Assembly: GCF_029962835.1 (NCBI RefSeq)
Contig: NC_080575.1
Span: forward strand, 59,512,493 to 59,576,492
From: Magnolia sinica
Lineage: Eukaryota > Streptophyta > Magnoliopsida > Magnoliales > Magnoliaceae
Direction: 5' to 3'
Length of the DNA: 64,000 nucleotides
Shown: in pieces, positions 11,970-22,880 of the stretch
How positions within the stretch are numbered: position 1 is the first letter of the stretch
Layout of the letters: the number at the start of each line of letters is the position of its first letter
Position numbers and translations under genes: made by a program
The notes under the pieces: generated by a model
The model's database searches: none
Seen by the model: only the letters and a program-made list of their open reading frames with translations
What the model was told of the DNA's origin: nothing

Positions 11970-13274
11970 TGTTCACAACCCCAAGTGTAGGGCTGCGATT
12001 TAGTAATAATCTCGGTGAGACCGAGGTCGAATCCACAGGGACTAATCTCATGTGTTTTCTGAAAGCAACTAGAAGAAGAACTAGAAAAGGATGAAAACCT
12101 AAATCTGAAATATTTAAGAGTAATTGTGAGAGATTTAATGAAAAAAACTTAATAAATTCAAAGGTGGGAAACTAGGGTTTCCAAGGATCTGAACTTCCTT
12201 TGACCTAGTTCTTAATGGATGAGAGGTGTGAGAACTGGAAGTGATTCCGTTACAAAACCATGCCCAGGAGACAAGGCAAACAATAAGATTTACCAATCTC
12301 ATAACTAATCTAGGAGAATTGTGAAAGTTATGGATGATTCCATCATCCAACCATGCCCAAGGGACGATGGTGAACAATGGGAATTCCTAATTTCACAATC
12401 TCAATACATGAAAAGAACATACTTAAAGCTATTGGAGATTCATTGTAATTTGAGTCACAACAAACCAGTGAAAACTGAAAGTATTCCTTATAATTAAACT
12501 AAAATCAAAGAGAGTTCAATATAAACATGAATCAAAGCAATATAAACATCGCATCACGCTACAAGCTTCACCTCTTAGCCCTAGCTAAGAGGTTTAGCCA
12601 ACCATAGACATGATTGAACTAGAATCTCTTAAGAAAAGCATAAAAACTACCGAGGAAAAGAAAAACTCTTAGCGACGGCTTCTCCACACTTTTGCTCCAC
12701 TCCTCAAACCCTAGATGATGCTTAAGGATGCCCTAGGGACCCCTATTTATAGTTTTAGGCCTTAGACTTTCGCACTGAGTTGGAAATTTTTGGAAACCAC
12801 TTCAAATTTCTGCACTTTGTGTGCTGGCTACAAACCCAGGACTGGTCGAGGATCACCTGATTTTAACAATTTTAGTTGTTGGAGTTCGAGTCAACTGGTC
12901 GAGACAGCTCGACTGGTCGAGACAGCTCGACTGGTCGAGCCAGGACTAGTCGAGTAAAGTCCAGGACTGGTTGAGCGTACGCAGGACTAGTCAAGCTGGG
13001 AGCCAGGACTAGTCAAGTATCACGCAAATTCATTTCAAAACTCTGATTTTCTTCATTCTTGACTTGATTTTCTTGGATATTCAGTATGTGCATTCTTCAT
13101 TCTTGGTCTTGGTAATTCTTGAGCATTAAATCCATACTTTTAACATCGTTTTTAATCCAAGCTCTTGAATTCACCTTGCACCATAAACATGATTAAAATA
13201 GAACATTAAGCATTATCATGTTCATAAAACCAAGTAATAACTGGGGTCCAATATGCAATATTTGACCCTCAACA
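11970..13274 (-). mobile_element. Solo Athila-type LTR, reverse orientation, with GCAGT duplication
   Basis: The 1305-bp unit is the reverse complement of the Y1 LTR. It starts TGTTCACAACCCC and ends CCCTCAACA, with a perfect GCAGT duplication at 11,965-11,969 and 13,275-13,279. No internal region is attached, which is the expected product of LTR-LTR recombination. A TATA-like TATTTATAG (12,744-12,752, read on the minus strand) lies next to the palindrome array at 12,837-13,020. It interrupts the protease to pre-integrase region of P. Confidence 0.92.
12837..13020 (-). promoter_or_regulatory. CGAC-YR-GTCG palindrome array in the solo LTR
   Basis: Several copies of CTCGACTGGTCGAG or one-arm versions (GGACTAGTCGAG, GGACTGGTTGAG) are spaced about 15-30 bp apart. 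The array lies upstream of the TATA-like box in LTR orientation. A promoter or enhancer role is inference from position only. Confidence 0.55.
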
Positions 13275-13279
13275 GCAGT

Positions 13280-13521
13280 CGGAGTTTGTAGGCTTAGGTT
13301 AAGGTCATGTCATTTATTTGATATACTAGATATTTTGTGTGCCTTTTATAAGGCGTAATTTGATATTTATTTCTTAGTTGGATAAATTAGGTTATTCTTT
13401 CCAATTTGAGAATAAAAGATTGAGTATATACTTTGTTTCAATTAAAGTTGGCACTGGCTCTATGGTGAATAACTTATACCAAATGGACTTGAATGCCTCA
13501 CACGTCTATAATATAAATGAC
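13280..13521 (+). pseudogene. P protease-integrase linker remnant (gag-pre-integrase N-terminus)
   Basis: Continuing from before the solo LTR, the reading contains FCVPFIRRNLIFIS, then a stop, then LDKLGYSFQF and later NLYQMDLNASHVYNIN. This matches the VPS-RRNLIS and NLY-LDL phrases of copia polyproteins. It is cut at ATGAC (13,517-13,521) by Athila element Y1 and resumes at 23,979 with the same ATGAC followed by LHENKVGSKR. Confidence 0.75.
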
Positions 13522-14983
13522 GTTGAGGGTCAAATATTGCATATTGGACCCCATTTATTACTTGGTTTTATGAACATGATAATGTTTAATGTTCTATTTT
13601 AATTATGTTTGTGTTGCAAGGTGAATTTAAGAGCTTGGATTGAAAAGGATGTTAAAAGTATGGATTTAACACTCAAGAATCACCAAAGCCAAGAATGGAT
13701 CTAATGAAACCAAGAATGAAGAATGCACACACCAAAGATCCAAGAAAATCAAGTCAGGACTGAAGAAAATCAGAGTTTTGAAGTGAATTTGCATAATCCT
13801 GGACCAATCCTGACTCGGCTCGACTAGTCCTGCGTACGCTCGACCAGTCTTAGACTCTGCTCGACCGGTCGAAGCTCGACTAGTCGAGGTGCCTCGACTC
13901 GAACTCCAGCGAGTAAAACAATTAAATTGCCATCCAGCTCGACCAGTCAAGAACATCCCATGATTGGTCGAGGATGTCCTACAATCGGTCGAGGACAGCC
14001 CACGACCAGTCAAGGGTTACACAATTTTTACACGGACTGTGTAAATTTGAGACGGTTTTTGAAAATTTCCACTCGGTGCGAAAGTCTAAGGCCTAAAACT
14101 ACAAATAGGGGTCCCTAGGGCACCCCTAGGCATCATCTAGGGTTTGGGAAGTGGAGCAAAAGCATGGAGAAGCCATCACCAAGAGTTTTTCTCTCCTTTC
14201 ATTAGTTGTTTTTATGCTTTTATCAAGAGATTCGAGTTCAATCATGTCTATGGTTGGCTAAACCTCTTAACTAGGGCTAAGAGGTGAGGCTTGTAGTGTG
14301 ATGGGATGTTTCTATTGCTTTGATTCAAGTTTATATTGAACTCTCTTTGATTCTAGTTTGATTATAAGGAATACTTTCAGTTTTTAATGGTTTGTTGTGA
14401 CTCAAATTACAATAGATCTGCGATAGCTTTAAGATGTTCTTTTCATATATTGAGATTGTGAAATTAGGAAATCCTGTTGTTCATCATCGTCCCTTGGGTA
14501 TGGTTGGATGATGGAATCATCCCTAACTTTCACAATTCTCCCAGATTGGTGATGGGATTGGTAAATCCTATTGTTTGCCTTGTCTCATGGGCATGGTTTT
14601 GTGATGGAATCACTTCTAGTTCTCACACCTCTCATCCATTGAGAACTAGGTCAAAGGAAGTTCAAATTTGATTTTATTGAGATATCTTCCAATTGGATAG
14701 GATGGGACTCCGATTCCAATCATGTGACTTGAATCAAGCATAGATCTCCCTGATCCCTACAAGTGGATCCTTGGAAACCCTAGTTTTTCACCTTTGAATT
14801 TCTTAAGTTTTTCATTAAATCTCTCACAATTACTCTCAAATATTTCAAATTTAAGTTTTCATCCTTTTCTAGTTCTTCTTCTAGTTGCTTTCAGAAAATA
14901 CGAGAGATTAGCCCCTGTGGATTCGACCTCGGTCTCACCGAGATTATTACTACATCGCGACCCTACACTTGGGGTTGTGAACA
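13522..14983 (+). repeat. Y1 5' LTR
   Basis: It runs from GTTGAGGGTC (the expected initial T is lost) to TTGTGAACA. The homologous start at 22,881 is TGTTGAGGGTC. Landmarks: palindrome array 13,801-14,015, TATA-like CTACAAATA at 14,099-14,107, then a TCACCGAGATTATTAC block near the 3' end. The same family supplies the solo LTR (11,970-13,274), the Y1 3' LTR and the Y2 LTR. Confidence 0.9.
13801..14015 (+). promoter_or_regulatory. Palindrome array upstream of the TATA-like box, Y1 5' LTR
   Basis: Variants include TCGACTAGTCC, TCGACCAGTC, CTCGACCGGTCGA and CTCGACTAGTCGAG. The array stops about 85 bp before CTACAAATA (14,099). Many copies keep one arm and have a decayed second arm, mostly by C-to-T or G-to-A changes. 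Confidence 0.55.
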
Positions 14984-14989
14984 AGTTTT

Positions 14990-15007
14990 TGGTGTTGTTG
15001 CCGGGGA
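14990..15007 (+). other. Primer binding site of Y1 (tRNA-Asp-like)
   Basis: TGGTGTTGTTGCCGGGGA lies 6 bp after the LTR end. The Athila-type site complementary to tRNA-Asp is TGGCGCCGTTGCCGGGGA. The three differences are all C-to-T, as expected for deamination of methylated cytosines. Confidence 0.8.
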
Positions 15008-17220
15008 TTAACGGTTGCATTTTTCTGAGATTATCTAGTTTTAGAATTAGGTTAAGATTAGGGTTTTTCTATTTTCTATTTTTAGATTAGGGTTTGTTTT
15101 CTGTCTTTAGAAACTTTCTAATTCTAGGATTTCTTTTATTTTTAGTAACTAACTTACTTTCTAATCCTAGGTTTAGAACTTTCCTAATCAGTTTTTAGAA
15201 ACTTTCTACTTTCTATTTTTTAGAAACTTTCCTTTTTTCATTTTTAGAAACTAACTTGTTTTCTATTTTTATTTTTAGAAACTTTCTAATTTTAGAATCT
15301 CTATTTTTAGAAACTGACTTGTTTTGTTTGTTTTGCAGGATTTTAATTAGGAACTTCTAATTTGGTAACTTCTTTTCAACTCCCTCTCTCTTCTATTTCT
15401 AGATTTCTATTTCCTTTATCTCTTTTAGGTTTAGGTTAGAATATGAAATTGAGGGCTGAGAGTGTTTCGTGCCCAAGTGGGTCTGTGATAACACTCAACA
15501 TCTTTTGAGTGAAGGAGGATTGGTCGAGGGGTTATCTATCCATCATAGGATTAGACACCACTTGAGATCCTTAGAGTTAATTGAGGTTATGACTGCAAAT
15601 CAACCAGACAATGAACTGGAAAGACAACCTTAACCTAGGGTTGAGGAAGTCCAGGATGAATGAGGTGCATCAAGCACCCCCGCCTTGTACTTTGTGAGAT
15701 TATTTACAACTGGAGGGGGTGAGCACACCCTCATGCATAGTTTTTCCAGAAAATACGGGACACATCGATATTAAGCTAGGGGTGATCCAACTCCTTCCAA
15801 AATTCCATGGACTTGAATTTGAAAGTCCATATTTATACTAGAAAGAGTTTGATGAGATCATAGACACTTTATATTTTCCTAACGTGTCTGAAGACATGGT
15901 CAGACTGAAACTCTTTCCCTTTTCTTTGAAAGAGAAAGCTAAGACGTGGTTGCATTCACTACATCCCAGATCTATTGGCACATGGAATGACATGGTAAGG
16001 GAGTTCATAAAGAAATTTTTTCCACATCATAAAATGAACACCCTTAGAAAGTTAATCATGAACTTTTCCCAAAAGGAAAATGAAACATTCTTCCAATGTT
16101 GGGAGTGGTTCAAGGATCTTGTCAGTTCATGCCCACAACACGGTTTTGAAACGTGGCACATTACACACTTTTTCTATGATGGACTAACATATTCCATGCA
16201 CCAATTGGTTGAGATAATGTGCAATGGGGAATTCATGAATAAAAATGTCGATGATGTGTGGGACTACTTAGATAGACTTGCTGAAAACACAATCATGGGA
16301 AACTTACCCAAAATCAAGCACCACTTCTAGGCCCACTCAATCAAAGGAGAGGGGCGGATTATACCTTCTAAAAGAGGATGATGATATCATTGTTAAAGTG
16401 TTTAATCTCATAAGAAAATTCAACCCCATGGAATTAAAGAAGGATAAGGTTAAGGAAACTGTTTGCGGTATTTGTGCTTGCAACGTTCACACAACTGAAA
16501 ATTGTTTAATAATACCTGCCTTTTAAGAGGTGTTGAATGAGCAATCTAATGCCATGAATAATTACTAAAGACCCTTCAATGGACCTACCTCCAATACATA
16601 CAATCCTAATTGGAGAAATCATCCAAACTTCAGTTGGAGGAATGGACAAACTGCTACTCCTCAAGGTATTTTTAATCAAATTCCAAATCAAGTGAAATCT
16701 CAAGAGAATCTGGTTCTAAAACATATTCAAAACCAAGAGCTTATCAGTCAGGGTATATTGCAAACCCTTCAAGACATTTCAGAAGCCATACAAGGGCGTG
16801 AGACAAAAAATTCAATTGGAGAAAAAGGGATTCTTCTAGCCCAACCTTTCCCCAATCCTAAACTGCAATCTGAAATAAGTGATCCAAGCTCTTCAAATCA
16901 AATGGAGTAAGATAAGTCTATCACCACTCTTAAGAGTGGGAAGATAATTGACAAATCTATTCCGGAAAGGGCTGAAAAGCCTAAGGACCCGAAAGAGGAC
17001 AACGATGATAGACCTATCACTGCTCCACAAGAATTGGAACCAAACTTCAAGGCAAGCCAATTGCCCCTTTACCCCAACAGTTGATTGCACCAAAACCTCT
17101 CTCTAACTCTCAGGACATTTTAGAGGTGTTGAAACAAGTGAAGGTCAATATTCCTCTACTTGATGCCATAAAACAAATACCTTCATATGCCAAATTTCTG
17201 AAACACTTGTGTACGACCAA
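15008..17220 (+). pseudogene. Y1 leader and gag pseudogene
   Basis: A leader rich in TTTAGAAACTTTC repeats (about 15,050-15,340) precedes a candidate gag ATG at 15,589. A clean capsid segment is at 15,884-16,330: LFPFSLKEKAKTW, then EFIKKFFP, which is the Retrotrans_gag signature. A CCHC knuckle CGICACNVHTTENC follows near 16,463-16,505. A stop ends the reading near 16,523. Later pieces (16,692-16,910 and beyond) correspond to the gag-protease linker, with KTI/KII and QEVLKQVKVNIPLLD-like stretches. Frameshifts and stops disable the protein. Confidence 0.8.
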
Positions 17221-17700
17221 AAGACGGTAAAGTATCAAAAAGAAAATCTTTTTAATTAAAAAAGTGAGTGTCATCCTAAAGTAAGATGTACCACAAAAGT
17301 ATAAAGATCCCAGTAGCCCATCCATCACTTGCGTAATTGGGAACTGTTAGATTAAGCATGCACTTCTTGACTAAGGAGGAAATCTAAATCCGATTCCTTA
17401 CTCAGTCTATAAACAGTTAGGTTTGGGTGAATTGAAACCCACCCTAACCACATTACAACTTGTTGACCACTCAGTTTGTGTACCGAGAGGGGTAATTGAG
17501 GATGTGTTGGTTCAGGTTGATAAATTCTACTACCCAGTAGCTTTTATCATCCTAGATACAGAACCCATCAGTAATATGAGCACTCAAATTCTCGTCATTC
17601 TTGATCGACCTTTCCTTGTCACTTCAAACGCAATCATTAATTGTAGGAATGGGGTCATGAGTATGTCTTTAAAAATATGACACTGGAGTTGAATATATTT
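17221..17700 (+). pseudogene. Y1 aspartic protease remnant
   Basis: The active-site region reads HALLD-stop-GG near 17,357-17,380. The catalytic Asp codon (17,369-17,371) is followed by TAA where Y2 has TTA, so D-L-G became D-stop-G. A clean C-terminal half follows (17,423-17,680) with GELKPTLTTLQL, VPRGVIEDVLVQV and ILDRPFL, typical of the retropepsin-like domain of Athila pol. Confidence 0.75.
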
Positions 17701-18960
17701 TTCAGCACAGGCAAATAGTTAGAGGATGATGACGATTTTCACGACATTAATATGATTGACTCTTTCATGGAAGATAGAACTTTGATGACCTTATCCTTTG
17801 ACCCTCTAGACATGTGCCTGTCCCACTCCCATGATTTTGATGATGACATGATTAGGGAGATGGGTGTCATGCTTGATACTATGCCGGTACTTGAAGTTAA
17901 CCAGTGAAGGCCACAATTTGAAGAATTGCCCCAAACTGATGTAGTGCGTCTACCGTCTAACCTCAAGGCACTGAAGCTTGACCTAAAACCTTTGCCCTCT
18001 GATTTGAAATATGTCTATTTAGGTCAAGATGAAACATACCAGGTGGTGATTTCTTCTCACTTTGAGCAAGAACAAGAGAGTATGCTCATCTCTACTCTCA
18101 TTGAGCATAAGAGAGCCCTTGGATGGTCGATTGCAGACTTCAAGGGAATTGACCTTTGATTTGTACTCACCATATTTATCTTGAGGATAATGTGATGACC
18201 TCTCGGCAATCACAACGTAGACTAAATCCAAACATGAAAGAAGTGGTGAAGGTCGAGATTCTTAAACTATTGGATGTGGGTATCATATACCCTATATCTG
18301 ATAGTCAATGGGTGAGTCTAACTCAGGTGGTTCCTAAGAAGTCCAAATCACCATCATAGCCAATGCCAATAATAAACTCGTGCCAACTAGAGTTACTACT
18401 AGTTGGATAATGTGCATTGACTGCAGGAAATTGAATATCATCACGAGGAAGGACTACTTCCCTTTGCCCTTCATTGATCAAATCTTGGAAAGGCTAGCTG
18501 GTCACTCATACTATTGTTTCCTTGATGGGTATTCGGGCTATAACTAGATATAGATAGCCCCTAAAGATCAAGAAAAGACCATATTCACATGTCCCTTTAA
18601 CACCTTTGCTTATCGAAGGATGTCAATCGGACAACGTAATGCCCCCGCCACTTTTCAGCGATGTATGATGAGTATTTTTACTGACATGATGGGGCAATAT
18701 CTAGAGGTCTTCATGGACGACTTCTTTATTTTTGGTTCATCTTTTGGTGATTGCTTAGAGAATCTTAAATGTGTATTGAAAAGATATGAAGAAAAGAATT
18801 TGGTACTCAATTAGGAGAAGTGTCATTACATGGTTCGTAAGAGAGTTGTCCTTAGACATATCATCTCGTCCAAGGGAATTGAAGTAGATATGGCTAAAAT
18901 TGATCTTATCTCTAACCTACCTCCACCAAGAATATACAAGACATGCGATCCTTCTTAGGA
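17701..18960 (+). pseudogene. Y1 reverse transcriptase pseudogene
   Basis: Readable blocks are GIIYPISDSQWVS and QVVPKK (about 18,270-18,345), DCRKLN (about 18,418), RLAGHSYYCFLDGYSGYN (about 18,490-18,545) and the catalytic VFMDDF (DD codons at about 18,716-18,721). A TAG and frameshifts break the fingers/palm region (near 18,357 and 18,543) and another TAG follows LVLN (18,812). The gene is dead but the palm motif is intact. Confidence 0.85.
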
Positions 18961-19420
18961 AACACCGGGTTTTACAGGAGATTCATAAGGACTTTAGTCA
19001 TCTCTCTCGTCCTCTATGTAATCTACTTCAAAAGGATGCACCATACTAGTGGATGAGCAATGGAAGGAAGCTTTTACTAAGCTTAAGGGCATGTTAAATA
19101 CTTCACCTATCATGCAGCCACCCGACTGGAGCCTTCTTTTTGAACTTATGTGCGATGCGTTTGACTATGCTCTTAGGGCAGTTTTAGGCCAAAGAAAAAA
19201 AGAAAAGAAGCCCTACGTTATTCATTATGTAAGTAGAACTCTAAATGCCGCAGAAGTGAACTACTCTACTACGGAAAAGGAACTCTTTGTCGTAGTGTTC
19301 ACTTCAAAAAAATTTAGGAACTACTCGATTGGATCCAAGATCGTCATTTACACAGATCATGCGGTGCTCAAGTATCTTCTTTCTAAGAATGATGTTAAGC
19401 CCCACCTAATAAGATAGATC
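18961..19420 (+). pseudogene. Y1 RNase H pseudogene
   Basis: The segment 19,049-19,417 reads cleanly through PPDWSLLFELMCDAFDYALRAVLG, then YVSRTLN, YSTTEKELFVVVF and VIYTDHAVLKYLL, the standard Ty3 RNase H order (D, E and D residues present). A TAG replaces the W of RW after LIR. Upstream, the thumb/connection region is frameshifted. Confidence 0.85.
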
Positions 19421-20872
19421 CTCCTGCTCCAAGAATTTGATTTGGAAATAAAAGATAAAAAGGGAGTAGAGAATGTAGTGGCTGACCATCTTTCCCACCT
19501 TGATCTCTTTGATTCTCTTGAGATGACACATATAAATAACATGTTCCCTGATGAACAATTGTTCAAAGTCTCTTATTCACCTTGGTTTTCTGATATTACT
19601 AATTATCTTGCCATAGGTTTCACATCGACACATTGGACTGCGCAAGATAAGGAAAAAATCTTTGCCGAGGTTCGTAAGTTTTTCTGGAATGATCCATATT
19701 TGTTTAAATATTGCCCAGACCAAATCTTAAGGAGATGTGTGCCAGACAATAAACATCAAAGTGCCATCTCTTTCTATCACTCTTAGGCCCGTGGTGGTCA
19801 TTTTTCTGTAAAAAAACTACGGCCAAGATTCTACAGTGTGGCTTTTACTGGCCTACTATGTTCAGGGACACTCATGAGTTTTGCAAAGCTTGCAAGAGTT
19901 GTCAGAAGTTAGGAGCATATCTCGTCGAAATATGATGCCTCTAAACCCCATTTTGATCATTAAAGCATTTGATTGTTGGGGCATTGATTTCATGAGACTA
20001 TTCCCCCAATCTTTTAGAAATTTATATATTTTAATCGCCATAGACTATGTCACTAAATGGGTAGAAGAGATTCCATGCCGGAACAATGACCATCAAACGG
20101 TCAATAAATTCTTAAAAGAGAACATTCTTTCCCGATTTAGAATGCCTTAAGTCATCATTAGTGATGGGGGCTCACATTTTTATAATAGGCCATTCGCGAA
20201 CTTAACGAAGAAATATGGCATCTCTCATAAAGTGAGCACTCCATACCACTCATAGACAAGTGGTAAGCTGAGATTTTTAATAGGAAAATTAAACACATTT
20301 TGGAGAAAATGGTTAACCTTGATCGAAAGGATTGGTCAATTCGATTGACTAATGCCTTATGGGCTTACCGTACCGCATTTAAGACTCCTATTGGAATGTA
20401 TCCCTTTATACTTATCTATGCGAAGGCTTTCCACTTACCTGTGGAGTTGGAACATAGAGCCTACTGGGCGATCAAAATTTTGAACTTCAATCTGGACAAC
20501 GCTGGCTCGTTACACAAACTTTAATTGAATGAACTTGAAGAAATTCGGAATGATGCGTACAAGAACATGAGAATTTACAAGGACACGATGAAGCTGTTTC
20601 ATGACCAACACATTCTTAAGAAATCATTCATACCAGGTCAGAAGGTCCTCTTGTACATATCTCGGTTACATCTCTTTTCAGGTAAGCTCCGATCTCGTTG
20701 GACCGACCCCTTCACTGTTACCAATGTCTATCCTCATGGGGTTGTCAAGATTTGGAATCCAAATAATGACAATGAGTTTAAAGTAAATGGACATTGATTA
20801 AATCCATTTGTTGAGAAATTTGATTCAGAGGACATGTCCATACCTCTGAATGATCCTATTTATCAGGATTGA
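19421..20872 (+). pseudogene. Y1 integrase pseudogene
   Basis: The N-terminal piece (19,442-19,786) includes ADHLSHL and YLFKYCPDQILRRCVP. The HHCC zinc domain continues as GGHFS, GFYWPT and CKSCQK, with a stop and a frameshift. The core reads CWGIDFMRLFP (19,975 on), IDYVTKWVE, then ISDGGSHF after a stop at 20,148. The third acidic site (NRE in Y2) is lost to a frameshift near 20,265-20,285. The C-terminal domain is clean at 20,525-20,797 ([19 protein letters not shown]), matching the GPF-like region of Ty3 integrases. Confidence 0.85.
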
Positions 20873-22265
20873 TCTCCTAGTCTGACAGAGGTGTAGTTAG
20901 GTTTACTGTTTTCCGCTGTTTAGGATAGTTTGCTTTCTGCCGTTCTAGGATAGGTTGTTTCTACTGTTTAGGATAGTTTACTTTTTGTTGGTTTAGCTCT
21001 TGTGCTAACCTACCTTCACGCCGAGATCCTTTAGAAAAAGCCTCATAATTTCTTCATCAGGTACTATCGTTCCATCACTTTTCCTTCAATTATGTTGTTC
21101 TTTTACAAATCATGCTTATTTCTTTACATTGAGGACAATGTAGATTTTAGGTTGGGGATGTGAGATTAGGTATACTAATCAGTGTTTTCTCAGTTTTGAG
21201 CAAAATTTGCAAAATTTTTAAAAAATTTTCAATGTTTATCTATTTAGAGAGCAATAAGTTGTGTATTTAAGACTATTTTGAGTATGATGATAGGATAAAA
21301 ATTGAATTTTGAATTGTTGGAGTTGGAGCAACTAAGTAACCTATCACTTATGGTTCTTACATTCAATTGATTATGAGTAAGTTCGAATATTATGTTATTC
21401 AAATTATTTTTTATGAATAGTACTATAATTTCTAATTGTTAGTGTGATGATCATTGAAAGATATTGAGAACTGAGTTTGGAGAATTTTATCCACCTTAAA
21501 AGAAGAAAGAACCAGTTAAAAAAATAGGAGATCGACGAAGAGGTCATAAAGAATGAAGAATGACAACATCTTTCAAGGGAATGAAAAATGTCTTTGAAAA
21601 GGATGTAATGTCTAAAGAAGAGGAATAAATACAAATGACTATCGATATAAAATCAAAAACCGAAAAAAGAAGGAAAAGGGGATAAGTTCGGAATCAGTAC
21701 TTGTGTCTTCAACCAATCTTGACGTGATGAGCATGGCCAACATTATGAAAAGATAGTATTTTTCCTAAGCACTTTGAAAAAATTGATCTGAAAACCAAGC
21801 TCTGACCTAATGGATAAAGGACTAGGGCTATGCAACGAGCCGAATCGAGTCGAGGTGGGCCAAGCTTAGCTTGACTTGTCCATGATCTTCTCGAGTTTGA
21901 GCTTGAGCTCGAGCTTGGCCTCGAGCTTACTATTGAAGCTTAGCTTGTTTGCCAAAACTGTCGAGTCGAGCTCGAGGCGAGCTAATGGATCGAGTTGAGC
22001 TTACTCCCAACCTGACTCAACTCGCAACCCACACCTGACTTAACCCAGTAACCCGACCCAACCGACCCAACCCCCAAATCAAATATTTAATTAATAACAC
22101 ACACACACACACACACACATATATAATATTGGATAAAACCATAGATGGTACTTTGTTGTTGATACTGAGAGGGAGAGAGGGAGAAAGGAGAGCCCAAGTG
22201 AGTGTAGGCCGTACAGCTGAGACAAGCCGGGTAGACGTTGAGTCAAGCTCAGGCGAGTGAACGAG

Positions 22266-22305
<40 letters not shown>

Positions 22306-22880
22306 CTCGAGCGTGGTGGGTTAGGTAAGGAAAGGAAATAGTATAAGAGAGACGAACGGGTATAATAGGGTTTATGTTTTAATTTTTTTAATTTTTAAAT
22401 ATAATATAATATGTATTAATATATAATAATAATAACAATAATAATAATAATAATAATATATTCGATTCGAGCCAAGCTCGAGCTCGAACTTCAAGCCAAA
22501 TCGAGTTCAAGTTGAGTCGAGTCGAGTCAAACCCCACTATGTTTGAACTTGGCTTGTTTTCATAACGAGCTAAGTCATATAAAGCTTGGCTCGCCTTGAT
22601 TCATTGTTTGAGTCGAGTCAAGTTGAGCTAAATCGAGCCAAGCCAAGCGAGCTTTTTGAGCTAGCTTGGCTCGTGTACATCCCTATAAAGGACTTATTTG
22701 ATTAATTGCTTATGTGATTCAACTCTAGGTTTTCAAAATCTCAATTTCTCATCTTAAGTCTACTCATTCATACTTGATTACACAAAAAGATCATTTTCTG
22801 AAAAAGGTTTGAACATTACGCATTAAAGTTCATTTTTTGCATACTTTGCTTGGGACTAGCAAAATGCTGGTTGGGGATTG
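20873..22880 (+). other. Y1 3' non-coding region with candidate polypurine tract
   Basis: No envelope-like frame is visible. A conserved Athila-type sequence TTGAGGACAATGTAGATTTT lies near 21,128, followed by GGTTGGGGATG. A hAT-type MITE occupies 21,823-22,685. The last bases before the LTR, GGTTGGGGATTG (about 22,869-22,880), are the best candidate plus-strand primer, though a weak one. Confidence 0.6.
21823..22685. mobile_element. Non-autonomous hAT-type MITE with 8-bp duplication TAAAGGAC
   Basis: The 863-bp unit starts TAGGGCTATGCAACGAGCC and ends GGCTCGTGTACATCCCTA. The ends are inverted repeats of each other with a few mismatches. Perfect 8-bp duplications TAAAGGAC lie at 21,815-21,822 and 22,686-22,693, the duplication length of hAT transposons. 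The body is GAGCTCGAGC-rich and contains (CA)n near 22,099-22,120, (GA)n near 22,270-22,302 and (TAA)n near 22,424-22,458. No transposase is encoded. Confidence 0.9.

Noticed and set aside
20873-22880. Search for an env-like frame in Athila Y1
   Set aside because: No open frame of useful length remains; the region is non-coding and holds a MITE.
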